Source of the DNA: Drosophila pseudoobscura | Lineage: Eukaryota > Arthropoda > Insecta > Diptera > Drosophilidae | Direction of reading: 5' to 3' | DNA length: 64,000 bases | Assembly (NCBI RefSeq): GCF_009870125.1 | Contig: NC_046683.1 | Coordinates: 6,324,001-6,388,000, forward strand | Shown here: piece by piece, positions 23,629-35,340 of the stretch | How positions within the stretch are numbered: position 1 is the first letter of the stretch | Layout: each line of letters opens with the position of its first letter | Made by a program: the position numbers and the translations under genes | Notes under the pieces: generated by a model | Told to the model about the DNA's origin: nothing | What the model saw: only the letters and a program-made list of their open reading frames with translations | Database searches by the model: none

Positions 23629-24669
23629 AAAAAACTAAAGGGAAAAACCAAACAAATCTCTGAAACTGGGAATTTAGAATGGGCGCCTGCTGTGCTATAG
23701 CGTCCTTAGTCGCCCGACAATATAGACAAGGTCACATCAATACTCAAGAAGCTGGAGTTAAGGAATAGCCGCCAGGACGTATCAGCTGCAGTCGCATGCG
23801 GGAACAGGAGACCCAGAATGGCAGCTACTCCATCCTGTATCCTGTATATATATACGTTGCCCTACGCCGATGCTTTCGTTCAGGGATCTTCGTGGGGGCA
23901 CTCACAAGGTTCGCGATAGTTCGCGGTTTGAGTTGCTTTCTTACCAAAATCTCCCTCTCTCCACCAATAAGTCAATTCGTCTCTTCTGGGAACGGCTACT
24001 ATCATCCATTTTTGAAAGCCCTGCGTACGTATGGAAAATTAAATATTTTCAGGTTTTCGTAAAATATTGGCTTACGATTTCAGAAAAATTCGTGCAAATT
24101 AAATGTATTACGATGTAGAAAAACAAATGTCCCATTAAATAAATATATAAACTTAAAAAATCTGTAAATATGTTTATATTAGTTTCCCGACCAACCTATT
24201 GCAATACCACTACGTCTGAGAATTTTCTCCAAGAGATGTGATTCACTCATGCGATGCAATAAGGAGAAGCTATGTATCATTGATAATAACTGCAAAAAGG
24301 TCACTTCAAAAGCTTTATACTGCATCAAAATGGAACTTATCCCAGACATAGAGGGCAAATATCTGGAGTTTCAGAACTTAAGTCCTACGCTTTCTTCGAG
24401 AAAATGTACCCCAAGAAGTTCGGGGGTATTGGATGAGCTGAGATCTACCTTAAACACAGATCGAAATACAGCCATAGTAACGAATCTTCATAGACCTCAA
24501 TTCAGAAACCAATGAACAGTTTTCAATACCTTCAAAACGAATAACGAATCATAACAGTCGGGCTACAGTCAGCTACACACTGAAAAGGATCTAACGATGG
24601 GCTAATGTTAGAAGTAATGCGATCGATTTTATGCTATTCCGGAAACATATCGAGTGTTAGGTTCTATTG
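23629..24669. other. Intergenic region between two minus-strand genes
   Basis: No supported gene. Two open frames on the plus strand (23,796-24,062 and 24,249-24,515, up to 88 codons) have mixed amino-acid composition and not simple repeats, but show no recognised domain and no splice context. They may be chance frames or decayed coding sequence. The region should also hold the 3' UTR of the PP1-like gene and the distal promoter of the uncharacterised gene. Confidence 0.4.
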
Positions 24670-25566
24670 CTAATTACAGATTTTGCGCTTCAGGATCACG
24701 AAGCTGACGACGAGCTCGTCGCTGACACACATCACTGCCGCCGCATTGTTCCACAGTCCACAGTAGTTAGGGGCCGTGAAAATGCTGATGAGGCGTCGGT
24801 CGGCAAACATCTCGTAGCCATCCTCGACGACCTCGTGGGCGCGGATCATCAGGTCGAAATTGTAGGCTGCGAGAAACTCCGTTATGATCTTCTCGTCGTA
24901 GGTGAAGCTCACGCCGCGGTCGTTGTGGCCCCAACCGAGGCCAGTGCGGTTCAGGTCCGCCCACAGAAGGTCACAGAGCAAGCCCTCATTGGGGATGTCC
25001 GTGGGGCGGGGCAGGTTCCGGATCTGGTCCAGGCTCTCGAGTGAAGGGCTCAGGCCGCCGTGGCAGCAGAAGATACGGTTAGCCACGACGGCGGCCGCCG
25101 GAAAGCAGTCGAAGCAGTCGGTGAATTCACGCCAGGTTCGTACGTTGTGGCGCCGCTTTATCTCATCGTAGAAGCCATACAGACGCGTAATGCCAGCGCA
25201 CTCGTGATTGCCGCGCAGCAGGAAAAAGTTTTCCGGATAGCGCACCTTATAGGCCATCAGCAGGCAGATGGTCTCCAGCGACTGCTTGCCCCTGTCCACA
25301 TAGTCGCCCAGAAACAGATAGTTTGTTTGCGGCGGAAATCCACACGCTTGGAAGACTCGAAGCAGATCTGTGAACTGGCCGTGCACATCGCCGCACACCT
25401 TTATGGGAACATCCAGCTCCAGGAGCATCGGCTGATTCAGAAACACTTCGCGCGCCTCCCTGCACAGCGCCACGATCACCTCCTTCGACAGGGTGCAGTT
25501 CTCCCCGCCCGTCAATCCGGTTAGTTCCTGGATAATCTGGTCCAATTTTGTCTCGTCCAAGATCAT
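24670..25566 (-). CDS. Intronless PP1-type serine/threonine phosphatase (PPP family)
   Basis: It encodes 298 aa from the ATG at 25,566 ([15 protein letters not shown]). The frame runs further upstream only without an ATG. All PPP metal-site and catalytic signatures are present: GDVHGQ (59-64), GDYVDRG (87-93), RGNHE (118-122), CCHGG (167-171) and [11 protein letters not shown] (242-252). [20 protein letters not shown] and [10 protein letters not shown] place it in the PP1 group. It should dephosphorylate Ser/Thr substrates, with specificity set by regulatory subunits. It is divergent: canonical PP1 has RAHQ where this has RAHE. The beta12-beta13 loop reads [12 protein letters not shown] where PP1 has GEFDNAG. 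The C-terminal tail is very short. Lack of introns and divergence resemble the fly testis-biased PP1 retrocopies (PpY-55A, PpN58A, Pp1-Y types). I do not recall a melanogaster counterpart here, so no symbol is given. Confidence 0.9.
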   Translation of the reverse strand: MILDETKLDQIIQELTGLTGGENCTLSKEVIVALCREAREVFLNQPMLLELDVPIKVCGDVHGQFTDLLRVFQACGFPPQTNYLFLGDYVDRGKQSLETICLLMAYKVRYPENFFLLRGNHECAGITRLYGFYDEIKRRHNVRTWREFTDCFDCFPAAAVVANRIFCCHGGLSPSLESLDQIRNLPRPTDIPNEGLLCDLLWADLNRTGLGWGHNDRGVSFTYDEKIITEFLAAYNFDLMIRAHEVVEDGYEMFADRRLISIFTAPNYCGLWNNAAAVMCVSDELVVSFVILKRKICN

Positions 25567-26225
25567 CTTTATACTAGAATTTCCACGAATATTCAAAGTG
25601 TAACTCGGTTTTTTGAAACGCTCAATTTGTTAGAGTATACAAAATAAAATAGTCTTTGACATTTTTAGCATAGACTCCCGAGTTATCCGTTGCCAAAGTT
25701 CGAAGAAGATCTCAATGACTTGATTTATGGAAATTCATTTTTAGATAGAAGCCCGAATAGTTGATGTCTGCTCTGTCATCTGGCGTATGTAAGCGATACG
25801 GCTTTCCGGACTTCCAGTTCTGAAGAGTTTAGGTATAAATTAGTATTTTGATGGGTGTGGATTGGTGTAACACCCATAAGGAAGCGTTTGCGATCCTTAT
25901 GGTATACATATTTTTTATTAGCATCAAAAATCGATTTGATATGCCTATATCCTACAACGTTACCGCCCGTTATTTTCTAAGAATGTGTGGAAAACATGCA
26001 AAGTTTTCCACGAATTTTCCAGCTCCAGCTGCCATTTCATACGATATACTGTTTTATAACAGTTCTGATGATTACTCGCCCTAAGAATTATGAATGAAGA
26101 AGCTTTCGGACGAAGCGTACTTAAAGATGGGTGAGGTCCAACCTTGGAACTGTATCGAAATTCCTTCCTGTTCTACGTTCTCCCAGAACTGCATTACCCA
26201 TTACTAATACTAGCCATTCGATTGG
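25567..26225. other. Intergenic region between the PP1-like gene and the 3' end of ct
   Basis: No RNA gene or convincing ORF. A 78-codon plus-strand frame at 25,848-26,084 has mixed composition but no recognisable domain. The sequence next to 25,566 should hold the PP1-like gene's promoter. No TATA box or DRE is obvious. Confidence 0.4.
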
Positions 26226-26242
26226 AATACAGTAGATTCGTC

Positions 26243-26248
26243 TTTATT
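26243..26248 (-). terminator. ct: AATAAA polyadenylation signal, candidate ct 3' end
   Basis: AATAAA on the minus strand near the point where the T-rich (A-rich on the transcript) block ends. Another lies at 26,292-26,297. Confidence 0.35.
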
Positions 26249-28160
26249 GAATTTGATTTCTCTGTTCAGTTTTACATGCTATATAAACTAGTTTATTAAT
26301 CATATTATTAATATTTATATTTGCATTATTTCGTGCGTCTCTTCACCGTCGCCTCCGTCTCTTCCTTTGCCACTTTGTTAATATAATTTTTTTTGATAAT
26401 TGTTTTTGCAGCAGTGTCGGTTTCTGTTTTCATTTGATTTTATTTGCAAAATGCTCGTTTCACGGAAGTACACGGCCGTATTCGGGAGTACTCGTACTTT
26501 CAATGATTCAAATCAAAGATCAATTACGATTTAGCTTAGGTTTAAAAAAAAATATGCCTTTTTTTTTTATTCAATGCTCGTGTGCATTTATACAAGAAAT
26601 GCTACAAAAAAATGTGTGTGTGTTCGTGTGTGTTTGTATATGTCTCGTTTATGCTTATTTTGGGGTAAATTTTCTTGTTGGATTGCTTAGATCTTAGAAA
26701 ATGGTATCGAGGTTTGCCAAAAATTGTTTATTCTTAAGTTTAGTTTCTATGTATGTATATATAATATATATATATATATATGTATATATATCTATGTATG
26801 GTTTTCTTGCATTTAATTTCGTTTATATGTATGTATATTTTTGATATTTTTGCTGCTTTGGTTTTTGTTTTTTTTGGGCACATTTTGCTAATATTCTTTA
26901 GAATCTTAATTGTTGTCAATTTTTATTCTGTCATCATCATCATTTTTTATTGCTCTTTTTTTTTGTTTTTGGGCGGATTTCAAACTGAAAAACGGAGCTG
27001 GTTCTCGTTAAGATCATTGTTGGTGGAAAACTTAGGGGTTGCCGGCTTTCGGAGAATCGCTGTGTGTTAACTACGGTTTTATCTTTCAACTATCTTTATA
27101 TGTCTATAGAGATTTTGCATGTGTATACTATATCGGTTTATCAGTTGGTTAACTTTATCTGGCTATATCAAGACATGGTGCCCCCATGGGTTGGGTTCTG
27201 TTTCGCCTTTGCGTTCGGTTTCGTGTCTTGTAAAATAACTCGCATATTAATCGTATTATTAATCGTAATGCTTTAAACATAATATTGATATGGTCTGGTT
27301 TTTCTGTTTTCTTCTTAGGCTCTTAGGTTCCTCTCTTTTTCCGGATGGGAAATCTCAGGTTTCACTATGGTTTCTCATATGTACAGCTACAGGGGCTAAA
27401 CGCGGGGTTGAACGAGGGGGGGATACTTGGCATTGATTAAAAATTGTATATCCGTATCAGTATGTGTGTGTCTATTTTTGTGTGTTTATGTGTGTGTGTG
27501 TATATCACCATGGGCTTAAATTCATTCATATTCATATTCATATCCGTATCCATACATATGCAACTCTCCTTAGAACTTTCTACAAAAGTTGAGCTTAAAA
27601 AACTGCAATTGCTCACAATTAATTATCTTTTCATTTGGAGTATAAAAAGTAGAGCACATTCTCTCCTGTTCTCGTTCTCGTTCTTGTTGTTGTGTGTTTT
27701 TAAATTGGAAGGATATTTTTCATAATTTCATAATTACTAAGATCGATTCGCATATACTCGTACCATTTCATCTCATATCATTTCATAATTATTTTGTATA
27801 TATTTACAGCTCAAGTTTTGATTTAATCAATTGTGTTTTTATCTTCTTTTCTTGCTTGATCGAGTTTAAAATTAATTACGTATGTTTCTCCCTCTGCTCT
27901 GCCTGCCTAAGGATCTATGGATCTATGCAAAAAATTTCATCTGCCTACGTGACTATACCATATACTATATACCATATGTATATGTATTTGTGTGTGTTTG
28001 CTTCAATATATTTTGCTTTATTTATGTATTCTGTTGCTTTAATTTACTTGGCTAGCACCGCGTATTATGTATTTATATGTGACTATTTATATATATGTGT
28101 GTATGTGTATGCATATGCATAAAAATGCTGTTCATGCATATATTTGTATATATAAACATA

Positions 28161-28235
28161 TGGCTCAGATATGGCTTGTATGGCAAGAGAGCTCTCTTAT
28201 TTCCAGATCCCTAAAAGTATGCTATATCTGAGCCA
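28161..28235 (-). repeat. 15-bp inverted repeat around an inner palindrome in the ct 3' UTR
   Basis: Arms TGGCTCAGATATGGC and GCTATATCTGAGCCA pair at 14 of 15 positions across a 45-nt spacer. The spacer contains the perfect 14-bp palindrome AAGAGAGCTCTCTT (28,185-28,198). In RNA this could form a stem topped by an inner hairpin. The spacer does not pair continuously, so it is not a typical microRNA precursor. Confidence 0.6.
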
Positions 28236-28990
28236 ATCTTTGCGTGTATGTGTGTGTGTGTGTGTGTGCGTGCGAGTGTGTGTTTGTGTTTGTGTTTGTA
28301 AGGGTGGGTTGTGGGCGGGTTCAGGAAGGGATACGAGATTTATAAGAGATTGCGAGTACTTTCGTTCCTCAGCGGCATCCGATTTGCTAAGTGAAATCAA
28401 AAGGCCATTGGATTCGGAGCAAGGATTCGTTGGTTTTTCTTGTGGAAAATTTGTGGAAAATAAAAAAAGGATTCTCGATGGGTTTTTTTTTCGTTTAATA
28501 AAACATTTTTATTTGATAAAGTTTCGTTCATGTTCATGTATTATTGGTATGTTGTTTGCTTTTGTTTTTTCTTCTTCTCTTCCTTCCTTCGTCTATATAT
28601 ATATATATCATATATATCATATACATATATATATATTATAATAATTACAATAATAATAATAATAATAATAAAAATACAAAGACAAAAAAGTTGTGTACTA
28701 CGAAATAATTATAACTAAAAGTTGCGAACAATTTCATCGTGTCGTGTGGGTTTTCTGGGGGTGGGGTCTTCTCAGGGGTCCCGGTCCCACCATCATTGTA
28801 TTCCATATTTTGTATATATATTTTATATATATATTTACTTTCATATATATTGTTTATCATATCCATATTAGGTGTAATTTATCCATTAGCTAAAGCGTAT
28901 GAAAATGCAAAGTATTTAACACGTTTACTTAAACACAAACAGGAGGAAAGGAAATGTCGATTGGAAAAACTATATATATGTACATATGTC

Positions 28991-29027
<37 letters not shown>

Positions 29028-30988
29028 TAAAGAAGATCTCAACAGATTTGCTGACACTTGTCTTTTGCATATTTTTTAAATATTGGCTTAATATTTTTGC
29101 TTTACGTTTTTTTTTGTTTTGTTTTATTCTTGAATAAATTTTGTTTGGAGACGCAAATTGTATTTTTTAGGTATCTGAAATGTGTTTGGTATATGTTGGT
29201 ATTTCGTTTCCTTATTTCCTTCTTCGCCTTCTCCTTCCTTCTTCAACCACTCCATTTACTTTTCATATATATGTATGTAATAATAATAATAATAATAATA
29301 ATAACGCGGCAAATTTCGGGCCTATGCAAAAATGTTTCTTATTCTTGTGTATTTTTAATTTATTTAGTTTTGCTGTTGCTTTTATTTTAATATTTTCTTT
29401 TTGGTTTTGAGAAATTGATTTTTATGCTTAAATATTTAGCCTAGGAAAAAAAAGGTTGCATTAAATATTCTTAAAAATGGTTTGGTTTTTTCTTGTTGTT
29501 GTTCGTTTTTAGGAAAACAGATTCATTTTTTTGTGGTTTTTTCTTGCTTTTGGTTTTTATTTTTGAAATTTGTTTAATTTTACGATTACCTTGTAAACTT
29601 AGGCTCTAGGCAAAAAAAAAATTGGCTCTCTTACATTAGGGTTTTTAAATGTTTGTTGTTGTTTTTTTTTTGCTTTTTTTTGTTTGCTTTTTTAATGTAA
29701 TTTCTTTAGTACGATATGCGGTTTGTGTTTTAAAGTTTTTCGTGTTTTGTTTTCGCTTCCATCTCGAAATATATGAGTGTCACAGAAGAAATTGTTGGTA
29801 TTTATGCTAGGGGTTTAATGCGAATTTAAATTATCGTTAGGCTACGTTGATAAACTCCCCGATTCTCCCTCTACGCATATGATTTTTCATATAATCATAT
29901 ATGTATGTATATACTATATATATATGTATACATATATATATATATTTATGTATATGCATAATTATTTATAGAGTAAGTAGATTATAAATAATAATTTAGT
30001 GCATTTTGCGGTTTTACTTTTGCTATAATTATGAATTATTCAATTTGTTATCATTGTGTGTGTGTGTGGGGTGTGTGTGTGTGTGATTTTTACGTAAATT
30101 CAAAATTTACAAAATTTATTGTTATATATTTTACGTTTCGCTCTCGCTTCCCCTCTCTTCTCTTTTATTCTTTTGCTCACAATTTTTTTCCCTTCTTCTC
30201 AATGAACTTTGATTCAAAAAATATGTATTAAAAAAAAAAAATACAAAATTAAAAGGGAAAGGGGACAAACATTTTCCTCGCGGCATTTTTCTTGCTTTCA
30301 ACTATCTTTTACTTTGGGTTTTCTTTTCTTATTTTGCTTTCGCTTCTGCTTTATCGTTTTCTCGTTTCTCCTTTCGTTTTGTGTGTTTTGCTTGAGATCA
30401 AAAGATAGTTTAACAAGTCGGGACTCAGGGGGTATCGGGAGGATCTGGTGGAGTACGAAGGAAGAACGACATAACGAAATAACGAAAGAAAGATCATGCC
30501 TCGCGAGGAGTCTATGTACAGAACGGCTTCTCCGGTTCGTTTAGTCTGTATGTACACTCAACCATTGAATAATGTGCGTAGTCCTAGTCCAATATCATCA
30601 TCATCATTATTCATAATTCATTATCATAATCGTAATCATATTCATAATCGTAATCGTGTTAATAATAGATCGACAAACAAAATATATGTATAGTTATCCA
30701 TCCTACCGCCTTCGCTTACAGTCTTCAAGTAGAAACAAATCAAAAAAAATCTTTGCAAGATCTCTTTCGCTATCATTGGATCTTGGCTTTTGGTTAAAGT
30801 TCTTGGGCAAGTCAGTGGGGGCCTTGTTTTTGTTTTTTTTTTTGGGTAGATGGGTAGATAGGGGACATGGGGGATTGGGTGCTTTTAATACTTTTGCGCT
30901 CCTCGCATAGCGTCTCTAAACTTTTAGCTACAATTATTACAACTCCGGGCAACCAGACCTAAGGCTATCCTATCCTAAGTCCCATAGG

Positions 30989-31016
30989 TATTGTATTGTA
31001 TTGTATTGTATTGTAT
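30989..31016. repeat. (TATTG)n microsatellite
   Basis: Five to six perfect copies of TATTG, about 210 bp beyond the Cut stop codon, within the predicted 3' UTR. Confidence 0.85.
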
Positions 31017-31222
31017 GTAATATGATAAAAAAAAAACAGAAAAAAAATAGAGTTCTCTACGATCTAGGTGCTATGTATCGATATATCTAGACCGCTCGAG
31101 GCGAGTCCTGGGTCTAGGCCTACGTCTAGGTCTAAACATCCAAACTTAATCACAAGTAAACGGTCGTCTCCATCGCCATCGCCATCCGCATCTGCCTCCC
31201 CATCGTTGATCATTGCACTGTC

Positions 31223-34200
31223 CTAGTAGTTCCACGCGGCTGCTGGCGCGGCACTGGCTACCGCCTGGGCGGCTGCCACAGCCCCGCTGCCAGCAGCTTC
31301 TGTGGCGGTGATACAGGCCGCCGACGACTCCTCGGAGTCTGCCTGGCCTGGGGTGCCGTTGCTGCTCAGGCGGCGCACGCGCACCAGACGCAGCTTCTCC
31401 TCGTTGATCACCTTCAGCTTCTTCTCCGCCTCGCTCGCCTCGCAGTCGAGGCCACCATCCAGGTGCTGCTGCAGCTGCTGGTGCTTCTGGTCCTCCTCCT
31501 CGTCGTCGTCCTCCTCCTGCTTGATGTGCACCTCGGGCTCCATGAACCGCTGGTCGATCTCCAGCTGAGCGTGCTCGTGCTCCGAGTCGCCGCCGCCAGC
31601 CTCCACGGACTTGCCATCGGCCTCGTCCCGACCGTAGTCCGAGGAGCCCTGTTGCATCACACAGACGCCGTTGATGATGCGCTCGCTCTCGCTGCCGGCG
31701 CCAGACTGTGCCGCTACTGCGGCCGCTGCTGCTGCCGCTGCCACGGCTGCCGCCGCAAGTCCCGCATTGGGGGTGGTGCTGCCAGCAGGGTTCACCCACT
31801 GGGGGGCCGCAGGCTTGCGGCGGGAGCTGCGCACGGCGTTGCTCATGTAGGCGGCTGCCGCCGAGGCGAGGGCGGACTTCTGCAGGATCTTCTCGTACTC
31901 GGAGACGGCCTTGTCCTCCGCCTCCTGGCCCTCCAGCGACTCGTTGTCGCTCATGTTGTGGCCGCTGGCGTCCATCTCCAGGTCGTCCTGGTAGTCGTCG
32001 CTGCGCTCGCGCTTCAGCGTCGGCATGGACAGGTCCAGGCCGCTCATCTGCTCCTTGAACGCCTGGTTGAGGGCCTGCAGCTGCAGCTCATCTCCGACAC
32101 CAACGCCAGCCGCACCGACGGCCGCCGCAGCGGCAGCAGCTCCGGCAGCAGCCGCGGCGCCCGGAATCCCCGCCAGACTGCGTCCGAGGATAGCGGCCGC
32201 CGCGAAGTACGGTGGGTAGGGGATGGGCGCTCCGCCCAGGCCCATGCGCTCCTTGTGCAGCTCGACGAGCCGCTGCTGGAGGAGGATGCGGAACTGGACG
32301 GGATCGAAGGGGGTCGCGTTGGTGTTCTCCCGACTCGGTATGGGGTTGTCCTGGCCGGGCTGGCCGTGGGGCACCTGCTGCTTGAGCCGCATGCGGTGGT
32401 TGTGGAACCAGTTGGTGATGGTCCGTGTGGCCAGGCTGAGCTCGTTGGCCAGGAACTCGATGGTGCCCACATTGGGGTACGGGTCGAGGGCGAACGCCAG
32501 GCGCAGCGCCTCCTTCTGCTCCTCGGAGAAGAGCACGCGCTGCTTCTTGCTGGGCGGCGCACCGCCCACGGAGCCCACGGAGCCGGGTCCGGGGCTGCTG
32601 GTGTAGAAGTCGTTGGTGTCGTTGCTGGAGGTGTCGCTGCTGTTGTCCTGCTGGTTGGGCCCGGTGCTGCGGCGCCGCTTGCTCGCCTCCCGCCGCTCGT
32701 TCTTGAGCAGCTGCAGCCGCTCCACATTGTTGGCGTCGCTAAGCCACAGCTGCATCCGGATGAACGGCTCCCGGCCCTTGATCGAGAGCATGTGCCAGGG
32801 CTTCGGTTTGCTGAGAAGCTCCGACACGGAGCCCTGCGACAGGCCCAGCACCGCCTCCCCGAAGATCTTCTGCCCGATGTTGTTCGCCAGCAGAGCCTCC
32901 TTGATCTTGGTGGTGATGTCGTGCGTGTCCAGGTCCTGGGTGAGGGCGGCCATCTCGTAGACGGTGGGCGACATGTGCTGATGCAGGCTGCGCATGGCGT
33001 TGGGCGCATGTGCGCCTCCGTGCACGGGCATCAGCATGGGCTTCTTCTCGCCCACCGGCCCTGAGGGTGGCCCAGCGGGTCCACCGGCATTGCCCTGGCC
33101 CCCGGGATTGGAGCCAACGCCGACGGCGGAGGCAGCACCACCCGAGGCTGGCAGGCTGATGGCATGCTGGGGAGGCAGGCCGGGTGACGTGAGCAGCATG
33201 TTCTGGTGGTGCAGGGCGGCGGCTGCCTGGGCGGCCGCGGCCGCCTGCTGGTGCTGGTGCTGCTGGTGCGGATGTGGATGGGGGTGCTGGTGGGGATGCT
33301 GGTGCTGGCTCTGCTGCTGGGCGGCAACGGCGGCGGCAGCAGCGGCCGCCTGCTGCTGCTGTTGCATTGCCGCGGACATGGCCACGGCCTGCATCTGCTG
33401 CATGATGTGCTGGGCCTGGGCGGGCTCCTGCAGCTTCAGCTCGTTCATCATCTTCTGCATGGGCAGGGCGGCGGCCTGCATCTTGCTGGCCAGGCCCTGG
33501 GGCATCTGGGGGCTGCCGGAATAGCTACCGGTGCGCATCAGCTTCTCGGGCGCGATCTTGTACTGGCTGGCAACCAGCTTGTGCACGGCATTCTCGTCCT
33601 CGAGGAACATCTTCATGCGGATGAACGGCTCGCGTCCCTTCTGGGTGAGCATGTGCCAGGGCTTGGGGCGGGCCAGCAGGTCGGAGACGGAGCCCTGGGA
33701 CAGGCCCAGCACCGACTCACCGAAGAGGCGCTGCGAGATGCTGTACTGGGAGAGAGCCTCCTTCACGCGCCGCACAATGTCCTCCGTGTTGAGGTTGTTG
33801 AACATGTCGAACTGCTGCTGGGTGATGGGCGGTAGCACCGCCTTGGTGGGGCGTTGCGGAGTGCTGTGGTGCGGCGTAACCGGCGGCTGAGTGATCAGCG
33901 AATTGGTGATGGACGCCATCCGCTGCAGGGGGCTGGCGGTGGCCGCAAACTCCTCGCCCTGGTTGCTCAGAGCCGGCGGCAGGATCGAGTTGCTCAGCGG
34001 ACTGGGGGCGGCCGAGTTGCTGGCATGGCTGCCGGCTCCTACGGACCCTGCTCCGGCTCCAACGCCGTCCCTGGCGCTGGAGAGGCTGTTGGCCGAGCCG
34101 GGCACGCTGCCGGCACTGCCCGAGGGAGGGGCTGGCGGTGCTGGCGGGGCCGGGGTGTCGGACTTGCGGCCGTGCAGCGACTGCGGATAGTCGCGTGGAT

Positions 34201-34538
34201 CCTCGCGGTCACCGTCCTTGGAGCTGCTGCTGCTGTGCTCCAGCGAGCCGCGCTGTCCGTTCAGCTTGATATCCTTGACGGAGCCCAGCGAGAGGTCCTG
34301 GGCGCCATTGAGCACCTGCTGCTGCAGGGCCATCAGACTGGAGAAGTTGGGAAAGCCGGACACCGCCTGGGCTTGGGCCTGGGCCTGGGCCGCCTGCTGC
34401 TGCTGCTGCTGGTGCTGCTGCTGCAGCTTAGCGATCTCCCGCTCGAAGGCGTGGCGCATGTTCTCGTCGGGAACTGGGAATGCATTGGCCGCCCCGGGCA
34501 TGCCGGCGGCCCCTCCAAAGAAGGGCGACAACAGAAAG
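31223..34538 (-). CDS. ct: Cut homeodomain protein, last coding exon (CUT2, CUT3, homeodomain, C-terminus)
   Basis: This 3.3-kb exon follows an AAAATAG acceptor, completes Ser 1203 (numbering from the first residue in the window), and adds residues 1204-2307, ending AAAWNY then TAG. CUT2 is at about 33,793-33,557 (NTEDIVRRVKEALSQYSISQ). CUT3 is at about 32,932-32,693 (DTHDITTKIKEALLANNIGQ). The homeodomain is at 32,551-32,375 (SKKQRVLFSEEQKEALRLAF ... TNWFHNHRMRLKQQ), with the His at homeodomain position 50 that marks the Cut class. The C-terminus has poly-Ala runs, an IKQEEDDDEEE stretch and basic KVINEEKLRLVRVRRL. Cut/CUX proteins are nuclear DNA-binding regulators. In flies Cut specifies external sense-organ identity and the wing margin. 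Long plus-strand frames opposite this exon are shadows of GC-rich codons. Confidence 0.96.
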
Positions 34539-34606
34539 CTATTTTCGGAGGAGAGACAAAGTGGTCAGAGATTGGTCTCCCCAATTGGTTCGCCATCGGT
34601 ACTCAC

Positions 34607-35090
34607 CTGGGGAAGGCTGCCTCGCGTGGTGTGCGGGCTATCAGCTCCTGGTAGAGGCGCGCCATCTTGTCCTGGGCGAGATCTTCGTGGCGGAGTCGCT
34701 GCTGCTGTTCGCGCTCCCGTTCGCGCTGCTCCCGCTGCTGCTGGTGCTGTTGGTGCTGCTGCTGGGCGGCGGCCACCACAGCGTCCCGCTGCTCGGAGGC
34801 CATGTGCTGCTGCTCCCGGTGCTGGTGCTGCTGCTGCTTCAGCTGCTGCTCCACCTTGAAGAAGGGCGATGTGCAGCTCTGGGGCGGCGATTTGCTGTCC
34901 TCGTTGCTGTGCGTGTCCTCGCCGGCGTGGCGACGCTGCTGGTCCTGCTGGTCCCGCTGCTGCTGGGCGGCGGTGCTCTTCATCAGGGAGGAGGCCTCGC
35001 TCAGGATGTGGGCAATGCGGTCCTCCGACATGGAGTCATCGCCACCGCCGCCGCCAGCGCCACGTCCCGCATACTGGGGCAGGCCCGAAT
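34607..35090 (-). CDS. ct: Cut, coding exon between CUT1 and CUT2
   Basis: Phase-matched between the GTTGCAG acceptor at 35,091 and a CCCAG-GTGAGT donor at 34,606. It reads DSGLPQYAGRGAG, then SMSEDRIAHILSEASSLMK, then SCTSPFFKVEQQLKQQ. A Gln/Arg/Glu-rich helical stretch follows, ending QDKMARLYQELIARTPREAA. The linker between CUT1 and CUT2 is poorly conserved in flies except for these blocks, which match the remembered melanogaster order. The intron to the last exon is only 68 bp. Confidence 0.93.
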
Positions 35091-35111
35091 CTGCAACAGC
35101 AAGGGAGACAC

Positions 35112-35142
<31 letters not shown>

Positions 35143-35283
35143 TAGGATTAGAGAGGGCGATCGTAAAGACACTGCTGGGGATATACATCCCATTAAAGGT
35201 TGTAAAGTTTATGTGGCCTCCACTTGGGCTTTGAGGGCTCTGCTCATTTATTAAGGTTCGCTCTATTGGCTGTGACAGGACAT

Positions 35284-35340
35284 GGACACAGACCCAGACC
35301 CAGACCTCGAACCAGACCCCGACCCCGACCCCGACCACGA
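35284..35340. repeat. GACCCA/GACCCC hexamer minisatellite
   Basis: About nine diverged copies of a GACCCN unit just inside the ct intron, a few hundred bases from the exon acceptor at 35,091. Confidence 0.7.

Larger units (their letters stand above)
26226..31222 (-). other. ct: Probable 3' UTR of ct
   Basis: About 5 kb of AT-rich, gene-free sequence lies downstream of the Cut stop codon. Minus-strand AATAAA signals occur near its far end (TTTATT on the plus strand at 26,243-26,248 and 26,292-26,297). It contains a pentanucleotide run (30,989-31,016), TA-rich tracts, four TGTANATA Pumilio-type motifs on the transcript strand (complements at 27,378; 27,801; 28,977; 30,549), and a 75-nt inverted repeat at 28,161-28,235. 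From memory the melanogaster ct mRNA is far longer than its coding sequence, consistent with a long UTR. The exact end is inferred. Confidence 0.5.

Noticed and set aside
31463..33064. 533-codon plus-strand frame opposite the last Cut exon, and a further one at 33,206-33,835
   Set aside because: Both are mirror images of GC-rich, repeat-encoding Cut codons. They have no start or splice context and produce Leu/Arg/Val-rich sequence with no family resemblance.
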